Origin: DATGZX01 sp035296965
GTDB lineage: Bacteria > Planctomycetota > Planctomycetia > Gemmatales > Gemmataceae
Length of the DNA: 64,000 nucleotides
NCBI GenBank assembly: GCA_035296965.1
Contig: DATGZX010000361.1
Span: 1 to 64,000 of the forward strand
Direction of reading: 5' to 3'
Within the stretch, counting starts at the first letter, position 1. Every line of letters starts with the position of its first letter. This document shows, in pieces, positions 8,701 to 16,594 of this stretch. Both the position numbers and the translations under genes were made by a program. The notes beneath the pieces were generated by a model. That model was not told where the DNA came from, made no database searches, and saw only the letters and a list, made by a program, of their open reading frames with translations.

Positions 8701-11160
8701 ATGGCTCCGGATCACGCACATGCTGCTTCGCCCGAGAGCATGGCTTCGCCTGTTATCCTGAGGCCCTCGCTTGGGCAGCTTTGGCAGATTCCCCTCCTTC
8801 TTCTCGGGCTGACCACGCTCGTCGGCGTGTGGGCGACGCGCCCCCTGTGGTACGATCCTGATGCTTTGCAGTTTCGTAAGGACATGAATGTGGCCCGGCG
8901 CATGCTGGAGGATCCGCATAGCCTCACGAGCGCGGCGGTGGAGCAGGCTGCTGACGCGCTAGCTCGCGTGGACCGCTTTCCCGGCCGGGCCGCGGAAGCG
9001 CACTTTTTGCTGGGCAGCGCAGAACTACGTCTTGCCAAGGAGCTGCCCGCGGACGGAGCCATCGAGGCACGGCGCCAGGCGCGCGTTCACCTCGAGCAGG
9101 CTGACAGCCTCGGAGTACCGGAAGCGGATCGCATCCCGCTCATGTATCGGCTGGGAAAAGTCTGGTTCCAGACGGACGGCGATTTGTCGCGTGCCGCCAG
9201 CTATCTCCAGCAATCTATTGAAGACGGAGCCGACGACCGCCGCGAAGGCTATAGCATGCTGGCCCAGGCCTTCCTGCGCCTCAACAACGTAGCCGAAGCA
9301 CTGAAAGCCAACGAGCGCGAGTTGCAGTGTCCCACCGAGGACGAGAATCTTCTTGCACCTGCACGTCTCTTGCGAGGGGAACTGTTACTTCGGACCCCAG
9401 GGCCGGAGGCACGGGAAAATGCACGCAAAGTGCTGGGCCACATTGGGTCGACTGCCGCGGCGCCGATCGTCGCCCGCGCACGCTTGCTCATGGCTTACAG
9501 CCTCCAGCAGGACGGCGCGTGGGGCGAGGCAATACCGCTCTGGGAAGCGATCGTGGCCGATCGACGGCAGGCTCCGCCGGAGCCAGGACGCGTTTGGTAC
9601 TGGCTAGGATTGTGCTATCACCAGCTGGGCAGGCAAACAGGGGCCATCAGCGCCTGGGAGCGAGCGAAGTCGTGCGGCGGCGAGGAAAGTCAGGCTGCGA
9701 TGTTGCGTTTGGGCGCAGCGAGGCTCGACGATAAGAACCGGAAAATATCCCTGAACCTCTTTCAGCAAGCGCTCGCCAACGTCGTCAAGGCGACGGATTA
9801 CCACAATGACCTCCTGGGCTTGCCCGAGGCGATGGGCCTGCTGCAATCCAGTTGCCAGACTGCCGCCAAGAATGGAGACTTCGGGACCGCGCGCGAACTG
9901 GCGACGATTTATGCCCGCCTTGTCCCAGTGGGCGCTGCCCAGGCCATGCTGGCCGAGATAGCCGAGGCATGGGGCAAGGCGGATCGCGACCAGGCCAAAA
10001 AGGAAGTCAACAAGACCGCTGCTCGTCACGCGGAAGAGACCGCGCAGCAGCATTTTCGCGAGGCCGGCACCGCCATTCTGGCAGTTGCCGAAACTGCCTC
10101 CGACAAGAATCAAAAAATCGACCAGCTCTGGCGCGCGACAGACCTCTTCGCGCAGGGCCAGGACTATGCCCACGTTGTCGATACGCTCGATCAAATCATC
10201 AAGCTGCAGCCCACTCTGGAGCGTCTCAGCGAAGCCTGGTTTCGGCTGGGAGAAGCCCACCAGGCTCTGCCCCACCACGAACTCCTTGCCAAGGGTTCGT
10301 TCCACCACTGCATCGAATACCCTGGTCCGTTTGCCTATCGGGCACGTTACGAACTGGCTCTGTGGGAGGTCGACCACAACCGTCACGCCGAAGCCATTGA
10401 GCAGCTTCAGCAAAACCTGGAACTCATGCGCAGCGATCCGGACAGAGAGGCGCAGGAGAAATCGCTCTATCTCTTGGCCGACACCTACTACCGGACGGGC
10501 AACTATCGTTCTGCTACGGGCGAGTGGGAAGCGGCACTGATGCTCTATCCCGCGAATCCCGATGTCCTAGTCGCCCGCTCCCGTCTCGGGGACTGCTTCA
10601 GCCAATTGGCCTATGTGGAGCAGCAGCAACAACTCACCGATCCGCCGTTTCCAAGCGCGGTTCGGCCACACTATCAGAGGCAGCATCTGCTCTATCTCGA
10701 GCAAGCCGCGGCCAACTTTCAAAAAGTCGCCGACGACCTGGAAGCGCGGCGGGCAGTAAACGCTCTCAATGAAGGGGATACGGCACTTCTCATGGCTGCG
10801 CTGTTCCGCCTAGCCGCTACGCGCTCCGAACAGGGAGAAACTCTCCAGGCAATCCACATGTACGATAGCCTGGCGAGTCGTTATCAGCAGCAGTACGAAG
10901 GGCTCACGGCCATCCGACAGCGCTTCCTTTGCCAGGCAGCCCTGACCGATCAAGGCAAGGCCTACGTGAAAGAGGCTCAGGATACGCTGAAACGTGGAAA
11001 ACGGATTCTAGATCAACTGCCCGATGCCATCTTCAAGGGCCGGCCAGAATCGGAAACGCGCCCTGCCTGGGAGAAGTGGTTCGAGCAGCCCTGGAAGGGC
11101 TGGCAGAGCATCGCCCCTACGGAAGATCCAGCCCCACCAGCGCCGCCCGTCGTTCGCTAA
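8701..11160 (+). CDS. membrane-anchored TPR protein
   Basis: 819 residues. A short cytoplasmic N-terminus is followed by one hydrophobic segment (LWQIPLLLLGLTTLVGVWA, about 27-45), then an almost wholly helical body of tetratricopeptide-type repeats, for example ARVDRFPGRAAEAHFLLG near 90, AYSLQQDGAWGEAIPLWEAI near 265, and ATRSEQGETLQAIHMYDSL near 705. Such proteins usually scaffold envelope complexes; no specific partner is evident. GGGAGGG stands upstream of the ATG at 8701. It is convergent with icd and the two stop codons overlap. The C-terminus is Pro/Ala rich. Confidence 0.8.
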   Translation: MAPDHAHAASPESMASPVILRPSLGQLWQIPLLLLGLTTLVGVWATRPLWYDPDALQFRKDMNVARRMLEDPHSLTSAAVEQAADALARVDRFPGRAAEAHFLLGSAELRLAKELPADGAIEARRQARVHLEQADSLGVPEADRIPLMYRLGKVWFQTDGDLSRAASYLQQSIEDGADDRREGYSMLAQAFLRLNNVAEALKANERELQCPTEDENLLAPARLLRGELLLRTPGPEARENARKVLGHIGSTAAAPIVARARLLMAYSLQQDGAWGEAIPLWEAIVADRRQAPPEPGRVWYWLGLCYHQLGRQTGAISAWERAKSCGGEESQAAMLRLGAARLDDKNRKISLNLFQQALANVVKATDYHNDLLGLPEAMGLLQSSCQTAAKNGDFGTARELATIYARLVPVGAAQAMLAEIAEAWGKADRDQAKKEVNKTAARHAEETAQQHFREAGTAILAVAETASDKNQKIDQLWRATDLFAQGQDYAHVVDTLDQIIKLQPTLERLSEAWFRLGEAHQALPHHELLAKGSFHHCIEYPGPFAYRARYELALWEVDHNRHAEAIEQLQQNLELMRSDPDREAQEKSLYLLADTYYRTGNYRSATGEWEAALMLYPANPDVLVARSRLGDCFSQLAYVEQQQQLTDPPFPSAVRPHYQRQHLLYLEQAAANFQKVADDLEARRAVNALNEGDTALLMAALFRLAATRSEQGETLQAIHMYDSLASRYQQQYEGLTAIRQRFLCQAALTDQGKAYVKEAQDTLKRGKRILDQLPDAIFKGRPESETRPAWEKWFEQPWKGWQSIAPTEDPAPPAPPVVR

Positions 11161-12524
11161 AGCTTGTTCAAATGATAAATGATTCGATCCGCAAATTCGG
11201 CGCTGGTCGCTCCAGCCTCCGCACCATAGCCTGCAAACTGGCGAGCGATGTCGTAGGTCACGTAGAGCTTGCCGCCAGGACCACGATTGGCAGTAGCTTC
11301 GCTCTCGGCAAAGGTTGCCTCCAGTCCCTGGTTGACCAACCGGGCTGCCTCGTCCCAGTGCAGATGCTCCAGCAAGAGTGCGCCGGAAAGCAAGACGGCG
11401 CCGGGGTTTGCCATGTTCTTGCCGGTGTACTTCGGCGCGGTGCCATGCGTGGCTTCGAACATGGCTGACCGGTCGCCGATGTTGGCGCCGGCTGCCAGAC
11501 CAATACCGCCCGTCATCGCGGCCGCCGCATCCGATAAGTAGTCGCCGTTCAAGTTCGGCGTGGCGATGACGCTGTACTCATCCGGCCGCAACTGGATTTG
11601 CTGGAACATGCTGTCGGCGATCCGGTCCTTGATCAGCAGCTTATTCTTGCCGTCGGCCCCCTTGCTGATCTCGTCTTCCGTCACGGTGCTGCTGCCGAAC
11701 TCCTGCTTGGCTAACTCGTAGCCCCAATCCTTGAACGCTCCCTCGGTGAACTTCATGATGTTGCCCTTGTGCATGAGGGTGACGCTCGGGAGCTTTTTGT
11801 CCAGGGCATAGCGTATGGCCATGCGCACGAGTCTCTTCGTTCGTTCCGGGCTGATCGGCTTGATGCCGATGCCGGATGAAGGCAAGACGTTGTAACCCAT
11901 TTCCTTGAGCAGGCCAATAATGCGCTTGGCCTTGTCGGTGCCGCTCTTGAATTCGATGCCGCAGTAAACGTCCTCGGTGTTCTCGCGGAAGATGACCAGG
12001 TTCACCTTGTTGGCCCGCTTATTGGGCGCTTCCACGCCCTTGAAATAACGCACCGGCCGGACACATGCATAGAGGTCGAAGCGAATGCGCAAATAGACAT
12101 TGATGCTGCGGAACCCTCCGCCGATGGGCGTGGTCAATGGCCCTTTCAGGCCGACGCTGTAGTATTCGAATGCCTTGAGCGTATCGTCCGGCAAGTAGAG
12201 CTGGCGCTGCTCCTCCTCGCTCAGGGAACTGACCTGTTCGTCCTTCACTTGCGAGTAATACATTTCGCGGGCCACGTCACCGGCGTGGACGTCGAACCAG
12301 TGGATACGGCGCTTCCCCTTGTAGGCCCTCTCGACTGCTGCATCCAGCACACGCGCAGCGCACGTGGTGATGCCAGGCGCATTCCCGACGTCGCGGCCAA
12401 TGCCATCTCCACGCATCAAGCAAACAATGGGGTCGTTCGGAATGTTCCACTGTCCATCGCTGCTGACCGTAACGCGGGTGCCCTGCCTGGGAGCCGTGAG
12501 CTTTTCAAAGGACGGTGATGGCAT
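11157..12524 (-). CDS. icd: isocitrate dehydrogenase (NADP-type)
   Basis: 455 residues. Oxidative decarboxylation of isocitrate to 2-oxoglutarate in the TCA cycle. Family motifs include MRGDGIGRDVG, the substrate loop GPLTTPIGGGFRSINVYLR with the regulatory-type Ser, IFRENTEDVYCGIEF, LMHKGNIMKFTEGAF, NLNGDYLSD and EATHGTAPKYTGKNMANPG. The ATG at 12524 is chosen because AAGGGGAG lies nine bases upstream. It is somewhat longer than E. coli Icd (416). The stop (TAG on the minus strand, 11157-11159) overlaps the stop of the convergent TPR gene. Confidence 0.95.
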   Translation of the reverse strand: MPSPSFEKLTAPRQGTRVTVSSDGQWNIPNDPIVCLMRGDGIGRDVGNAPGITTCAARVLDAAVERAYKGKRRIHWFDVHAGDVAREMYYSQVKDEQVSSLSEEEQRQLYLPDDTLKAFEYYSVGLKGPLTTPIGGGFRSINVYLRIRFDLYACVRPVRYFKGVEAPNKRANKVNLVIFRENTEDVYCGIEFKSGTDKAKRIIGLLKEMGYNVLPSSGIGIKPISPERTKRLVRMAIRYALDKKLPSVTLMHKGNIMKFTEGAFKDWGYELAKQEFGSSTVTEDEISKGADGKNKLLIKDRIADSMFQQIQLRPDEYSVIATPNLNGDYLSDAAAAMTGGIGLAAGANIGDRSAMFEATHGTAPKYTGKNMANPGAVLLSGALLLEHLHWDEAARLVNQGLEATFAESEATANRGPGGKLYVTYDIARQFAGYGAEAGATSAEFADRIIYHLNKL

Positions 12525-13088
12525 GAGACATACTCCCCTTGAGTGATGGATACCGCTGCGCAAAGGTTATCTTGAGCGCACTGATTGCAGCAAACAGGGC
12601 CAACGATGTCAAGCGGCGGAACGGTGGGGTCTTGCTGTGACCATGCCCTGCCCACGCACGGGACAGCCAAGACTGGCTATTCCTATGTAGCCGGCGCGCT
12701 CGACTTACACGAGACTGGGCCAAGCTTGGGACGCATTCGTCAGCACTCGGTTTCTTGATCATTAGCGGTACCGCACCTTTGGAGTGCGGCGCTTTGCCGC
12801 CGCTTTTGTTTTGCTGCAGCAAGGAAAAACAAAAGCGGCGAAAAAGCGCCGCAGTCCATGTCTTCAAACTCACCAAAATCTGATCAGTGCCAGAGTGATT
12901 TCTTTAAGAAATCCTGCCCAGTGTGCCGGGTTTTGACAAGTTCCAAGGCTCGATAACCGATATAACCGACAGTCTTGTCGAATTCGATTCGACTTCGTCA
13001 GCATCTCTTGAGATTGCACTGTTGGTACTGGGGATCCGCCAGGCGCTGCTCCCCAGAGCATGAAATTCACGGTCAGAGGTCCGCTGCC
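12525..13088. other. divergent intergenic region with a large palindrome
   Basis: 564 bases between the divergent icd and TolC-family genes. Its main content is the hairpin at 12781-12857 (listed separately). The rest should carry both promoters. No small gene with a ribosome binding site was recognised. Confidence 0.6.
12781..12857. repeat. long imperfect palindrome, REP/MITE-like
   Basis: Arms 12781-12812 and 12826-12857 pair at about 29 of 32 positions around a 13-base loop containing CTGCAG. The core is GCGGCGCTTT...CGCCGCTTTTGTTTT against its complement. It lies between two divergent promoters, so it is unlikely to be a normal terminator. The architecture (GC-rich arm, T-run, GC-rich arm, T-run) suggests a dispersed palindromic element, but no second copy was seen in this window. 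Confidence 0.7.
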
Positions 13089-14978
13089 ATGTCACGACGA
13101 CGGCTTCTCGCGCTGTGCGGCATGCTGCTCCTGGGCGGGTGCCTGTACCATGCTCGTGAGGAAACGGACCGGGCGCTCTGCGATCTGAGTTCGCATCCAT
13201 ATGACTTGCTGCCGTCACTTGCCACTGAGCCCGCCGCCACGACGCCGCCGGCCGGAAAACCGGCCAGTCGCGATCCTTCCGCGCCGGGTGAGAAATCGAG
13301 CGCCATCCCGCCCTCAAACACGACGGTCGACATCCAGACGACCGCCTGGATGCAGGGTAAACCGACACCCCAGGCCTCGTCGCCAGCCAAGAACCAGTAC
13401 GATTTGCATATCCCATCGGAGATTCCCGGCTCGGAGGCAAAGACCATTCAACTCCCTGGAGACGCCGCAGCCAAGCAGCGCGAGATCCAGCGACTCTACC
13501 CCGAATTACCGGCGCTGCCGAGTGAACCGGTAGCCGAGCAAGGACCGAGCGGCAGACCATACACGCTGGCAGAGCTGCAACAGCTGGCGGCAGGGAATAG
13601 CCCGCAACTGCGGCAAGCAGCATCCGACGTTCAGGCCGCGAAAGGAAATCTGATACAGGCCAAAGCCTATCCGAATCCAACAGTCGGTTACGAAGTCGAT
13701 CCTTCCAACGACGGCAGTGCGCCGGGCGTGCAAGGCGTTTTCGTCGACCAAACGGTCAAGTTTGCAGGCAAGCTGAAGCTGCAAACTGCAGCAGCGGAAA
13801 TGGACCTTCGCAACGCCGAGCTAGCGCTGAAACGTGCGCGAAGCGATCTGGCCACCCAGGTGCGGACAGCCTATTTCGGCGTCCTCGTTGCCAAGGAGAC
13901 AGTCCGAGTGAATCGTGCATTGGCACGCTTCACGGACGAGATCTACCGGATTCAAACTGGCATGCTCGGAGGTGGATTCGCTGCGCCCTACGAGCCGGCG
14001 ACACTACGAGCCCAGGCTTACACAGCACGCCTGGCCTATAAACAGGCGATTCAGAATTACACCTACGCCTGGAAACAGCTAGTGGCCGCACTTGGTCTCC
14101 GTCAGCTGCCGTTAACAGAGGTCGCAGGGCGGGTCGATGCTGCACTCCCCTACTACGATTATGACGCGGTCCTCAGCCAGGTACTGCGCACGCACACGGA
14201 CGTGCTCACTGCCCGCAACGGCATCGACAAGGCAAAGTACAATTTGAAATTCGCGCAAATCACCCCTTATCCGGATGTGGATTTCCGAGTGGCAATTCTC
14301 AAAGAGTATGTGTTGCCTCCCAAACAGACGGTGCCGACGCTTCAGGTTGGCGTGCCGTTTCCTGTTTGGGATCAGAACAAGGGCACCATCATTGCCGCCG
14401 AGGCCGCCCTCGTCCGCGCCAGCGAGGAACCCCACAGGGTCGAGACAAACCTGACGACCATGCTGGCGAACGCTTACAACAATTACAAAAACAGCCTGGA
14501 CGCGCTGGAATACTACCGCAGATTCATCCTGCCCGATCAGGTTCGCGCCTATCGAGGCGTGTTCGAGCGCCGTCAGATCGATCCCAATTCTGCTTTCGCC
14601 GACCTGGTCACGGCACAGCAGACACTTGCTGCAAACGTTGCATCCTACCTGACAATCCTGGGGCAATTATGGACGTCGGTTGTCGGCGTCGCAGACCTGC
14701 TGCAGACGGACGACCTGTTCCAACTCGCTCAGCCGCGAGAATTGCCGCCGCTGCCCGACCTCGATCACATGACGGCCTGGCCCTGCTGTCACGTGTGTCC
14801 CACAACCGGCGCGCAACAGACAGGGGAGGTCGGCACCGGATGCCCGGCGCCTCGTGCAAGCTCAGCTCAGCCGCTGCCAGCGCCAAGTGGCGCGGCGTTG
14901 CCGGCCTCGGAGATCCGACCCTTACCCGTTGACGATCGCTGGAAGCCGTCGCCAATTAGCGACCCGGGCCAGCAGTAA
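13089..14978 (+). CDS. TolC-family outer-membrane efflux lipoprotein with a Cys-rich tail
   Basis: 629 residues. The N-terminus is a lipoprotein signal with lipobox LLGGC (lipidated Cys18). After a Pro/Ala-rich linker (about 40-155) come two outer-membrane efflux repeats: YTLAELQQLAAGNSPQLRQA..., then coiled-coil helices (AAAEMDLRNAELALKRARSD and later NAYNNYKNSLDALEYYRRFI) around the strand pairs NPTVGYEVDP and YPDVDFRVAI. This is the CusC/CzcC type of channel for tripartite pumps. The tail (from about 556) contains WPCCHVCP and a further Cys, unusual for this family and suggestive of metal binding. The ATG at 13089 gives the lipoprotein signal; AGAGG lies upstream. Confidence 0.88.
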   Translation: MSRRRLLALCGMLLLGGCLYHAREETDRALCDLSSHPYDLLPSLATEPAATTPPAGKPASRDPSAPGEKSSAIPPSNTTVDIQTTAWMQGKPTPQASSPAKNQYDLHIPSEIPGSEAKTIQLPGDAAAKQREIQRLYPELPALPSEPVAEQGPSGRPYTLAELQQLAAGNSPQLRQAASDVQAAKGNLIQAKAYPNPTVGYEVDPSNDGSAPGVQGVFVDQTVKFAGKLKLQTAAAEMDLRNAELALKRARSDLATQVRTAYFGVLVAKETVRVNRALARFTDEIYRIQTGMLGGGFAAPYEPATLRAQAYTARLAYKQAIQNYTYAWKQLVAALGLRQLPLTEVAGRVDAALPYYDYDAVLSQVLRTHTDVLTARNGIDKAKYNLKFAQITPYPDVDFRVAILKEYVLPPKQTVPTLQVGVPFPVWDQNKGTIIAAEAALVRASEEPHRVETNLTTMLANAYNNYKNSLDALEYYRRFILPDQVRAYRGVFERRQIDPNSAFADLVTAQQTLAANVASYLTILGQLWTSVVGVADLLQTDDLFQLAQPRELPPLPDLDHMTAWPCCHVCPTTGAQQTGEVGTGCPAPRASSAQPLPAPSGAALPASEIRPLPVDDRWKPSPISDPGQQ

Positions 14979-15045
14979 GCAACTAGTCGGACGCGTTCTG
15001 GAAATGGACGTGGGAAGCAACAACAGCAGATTGGCCGTCTATACG

Positions 15046-15175
15046 GAGCGCGGTCAAGAATGAAACATCGCCCCGTAGCCGCATTCGCCAGAATGCGGGC
15101 CATCTCACGCAGTTTCCCCCGCATTCTGGCGAATGCGGCTACGGCCTATTGGGATCAGTATCGACCGCACGCCGT
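15046..15175. repeat. MITE-like element, copy 1
   Basis: 130-base element also found at 52488-52620; the copies differ at about seven positions plus a three-base insertion. It contains a perfect 27-base inverted repeat (15073-15099 with 15118-15144, 18-base loop). Each arm is itself palindromic (CCGCATTC-GCCA-GAATGCGG). The ends carry an imperfect terminal inverted repeat, GCGGTCAAGAATGA against TCAGTATCGACCGC. No target-site duplication was evident and no transposase is encoded. It sits between the TolC-like gene and the barrel gene. Confidence 0.8.
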
Positions 15176-15213
15176 CTGAGACGCCGGATTCGCCCAAAGA
15201 GAGGAGTCAGTTC

Positions 15214-16311
15214 ATGGCCCGTAAGTCCTGCCTGCTGGCAGTCTTGACCCTCCTGGGGGGCCTTTCGTTTGCCCTGCGAGGACATGCGCAGGCGCCCGCA
15301 AACCCAGCGACCGGCACGGCCACGACGGAGGCTGAATCAGATGTCTTGCCGGGTCTGCCTCATCCGCCGGACGCGCCGCAGTCGTTGCTACTTCAACCAG
15401 CCGCCGCCGCTCCGTTCTCTTGCGCTCCCTTGCCTGGCCCTTACTTCGAGCGAGACCCTCTGCTGGATCCTCCGGAGACAGGACTGCCCGGCTGGGCAGT
15501 CGGCGTGGACCTGGCAATCGTCGGCCCCCATGTGAAGAACCGGCTGACGGACACGGTGCAAGTCGATGGCCGGCCGCCGGACACCTTGCATCTTCCTAGC
15601 GCGGACCTGGACTGGACGGTCTCGCCGCGCGTTGAGCTTGGCTACCGGCTGCCCTCGGGGTTTGGTGAATTTGCCATTGCCTACCGCGAGATGGCCAGCG
15701 ACGGAAGCGCGTCAGTGGCCGGACCTGACGGAGCTGCCGACCTGAGAAGCCGCCTGGACGTCAATATCGGCGACCTTGACTACATCAGCCGGGAGTGGTC
15801 CCTCTGGCCCGACTGGGGCATGAAATGGTGGTTTGGTCTACGTTTGGCAAATGTCTATTTTGATTCGCACGAAACCGAGCCTTTCGCAGCCGCGGCCGCC
15901 GGCAGCGGGATTTTCGACAGGCAAACAAGCAACCACTACCTTGGCGGCGGTCCACATTATGGACTGGAACTTACGCGCCAATGGAAAGCGACGGGCTTAT
16001 CTCTGGTCGCGCGGCTCGACGGGGCCCTCCTCCTCGGACGAGTGCAGCAGAACTTTTTAGAGGTGTCCACCACAGCTGGTCCCGGCGGCGGGCTGGTGTC
16101 AGGCGTGACCCACCAATCCAATCCACAAGCTGTTCCAATGCTAAATGCGTTCCTGGGCGTGAATTGGAATCCGCCGCGATTTCCCAAACTGCTGTTTTCC
16201 GCCGGCTATGAATATGAGTACTGGTGGGAGGTGGGCAGGCTTAGCACCACCTTATCCAGGGGCGAATTCAGCGACCAGGGCGTCATGCTGCGCGCCAGCT
16301 TCAATTTCTAA
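15214..16311 (+). CDS. Lpg1974-like outer-membrane beta-barrel protein
   Basis: 365 residues. Signal peptide (MARKSCLLAVLTLLGGLSFA, cleavage near GHAQA), a Pro/Ala-rich linker to about 95, then a barrel of alternating strands: WTVSPRVELGYRLPSGFGEF, KWWFGLRLANVYFDS, YGLELTRQWKATGLSLVARL, and the end GYEYEYWWEVGRLS...GVMLRASFNF, whose terminal Phe is typical of outer-membrane proteins. The overall form resembles the Lpg1974/BBP7 pore-forming families common in planctomycetes. ATG 15214 has AGAGGAG upstream; the longer frame begins inside the MITE-like element and was not used. Possibly in one cluster with the efflux genes on either side. Confidence 0.78.
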   Translation: MARKSCLLAVLTLLGGLSFALRGHAQAPANPATGTATTEAESDVLPGLPHPPDAPQSLLLQPAAAAPFSCAPLPGPYFERDPLLDPPETGLPGWAVGVDLAIVGPHVKNRLTDTVQVDGRPPDTLHLPSADLDWTVSPRVELGYRLPSGFGEFAIAYREMASDGSASVAGPDGAADLRSRLDVNIGDLDYISREWSLWPDWGMKWWFGLRLANVYFDSHETEPFAAAAAGSGIFDRQTSNHYLGGGPHYGLELTRQWKATGLSLVARLDGALLLGRVQQNFLEVSTTAGPGGGLVSGVTHQSNPQAVPMLNAFLGVNWNPPRFPKLLFSAGYEYEYWWEVGRLSTTLSRGEFSDQGVMLRASFNF

Positions 16312-16594
16312 GTCCGCATGCGCTGATTGGTCTCGTAGCGACCAGACTGGTCGGAGCCCAATCAGGTCCCACCAGCGCAAGGTTTCAGATAGGCGCGCTA
16401 TTAAGGCAGTTTATCAGCACGCTCCCACTCACCTTCGGACGTAAGTCCTTTCCCTTGCATGGCTTCTTCTTCTCAACAGGCTAGGCTCTAACGCGCTCTG
16501 CCCGGCCCCGCCATTTGGCACTAGATATGCTTATCCCCTCGCGCGTGGGTCCAGGGCTTCGTATAAAGACTGCGTCGGAGGTTGAACTTTAACT

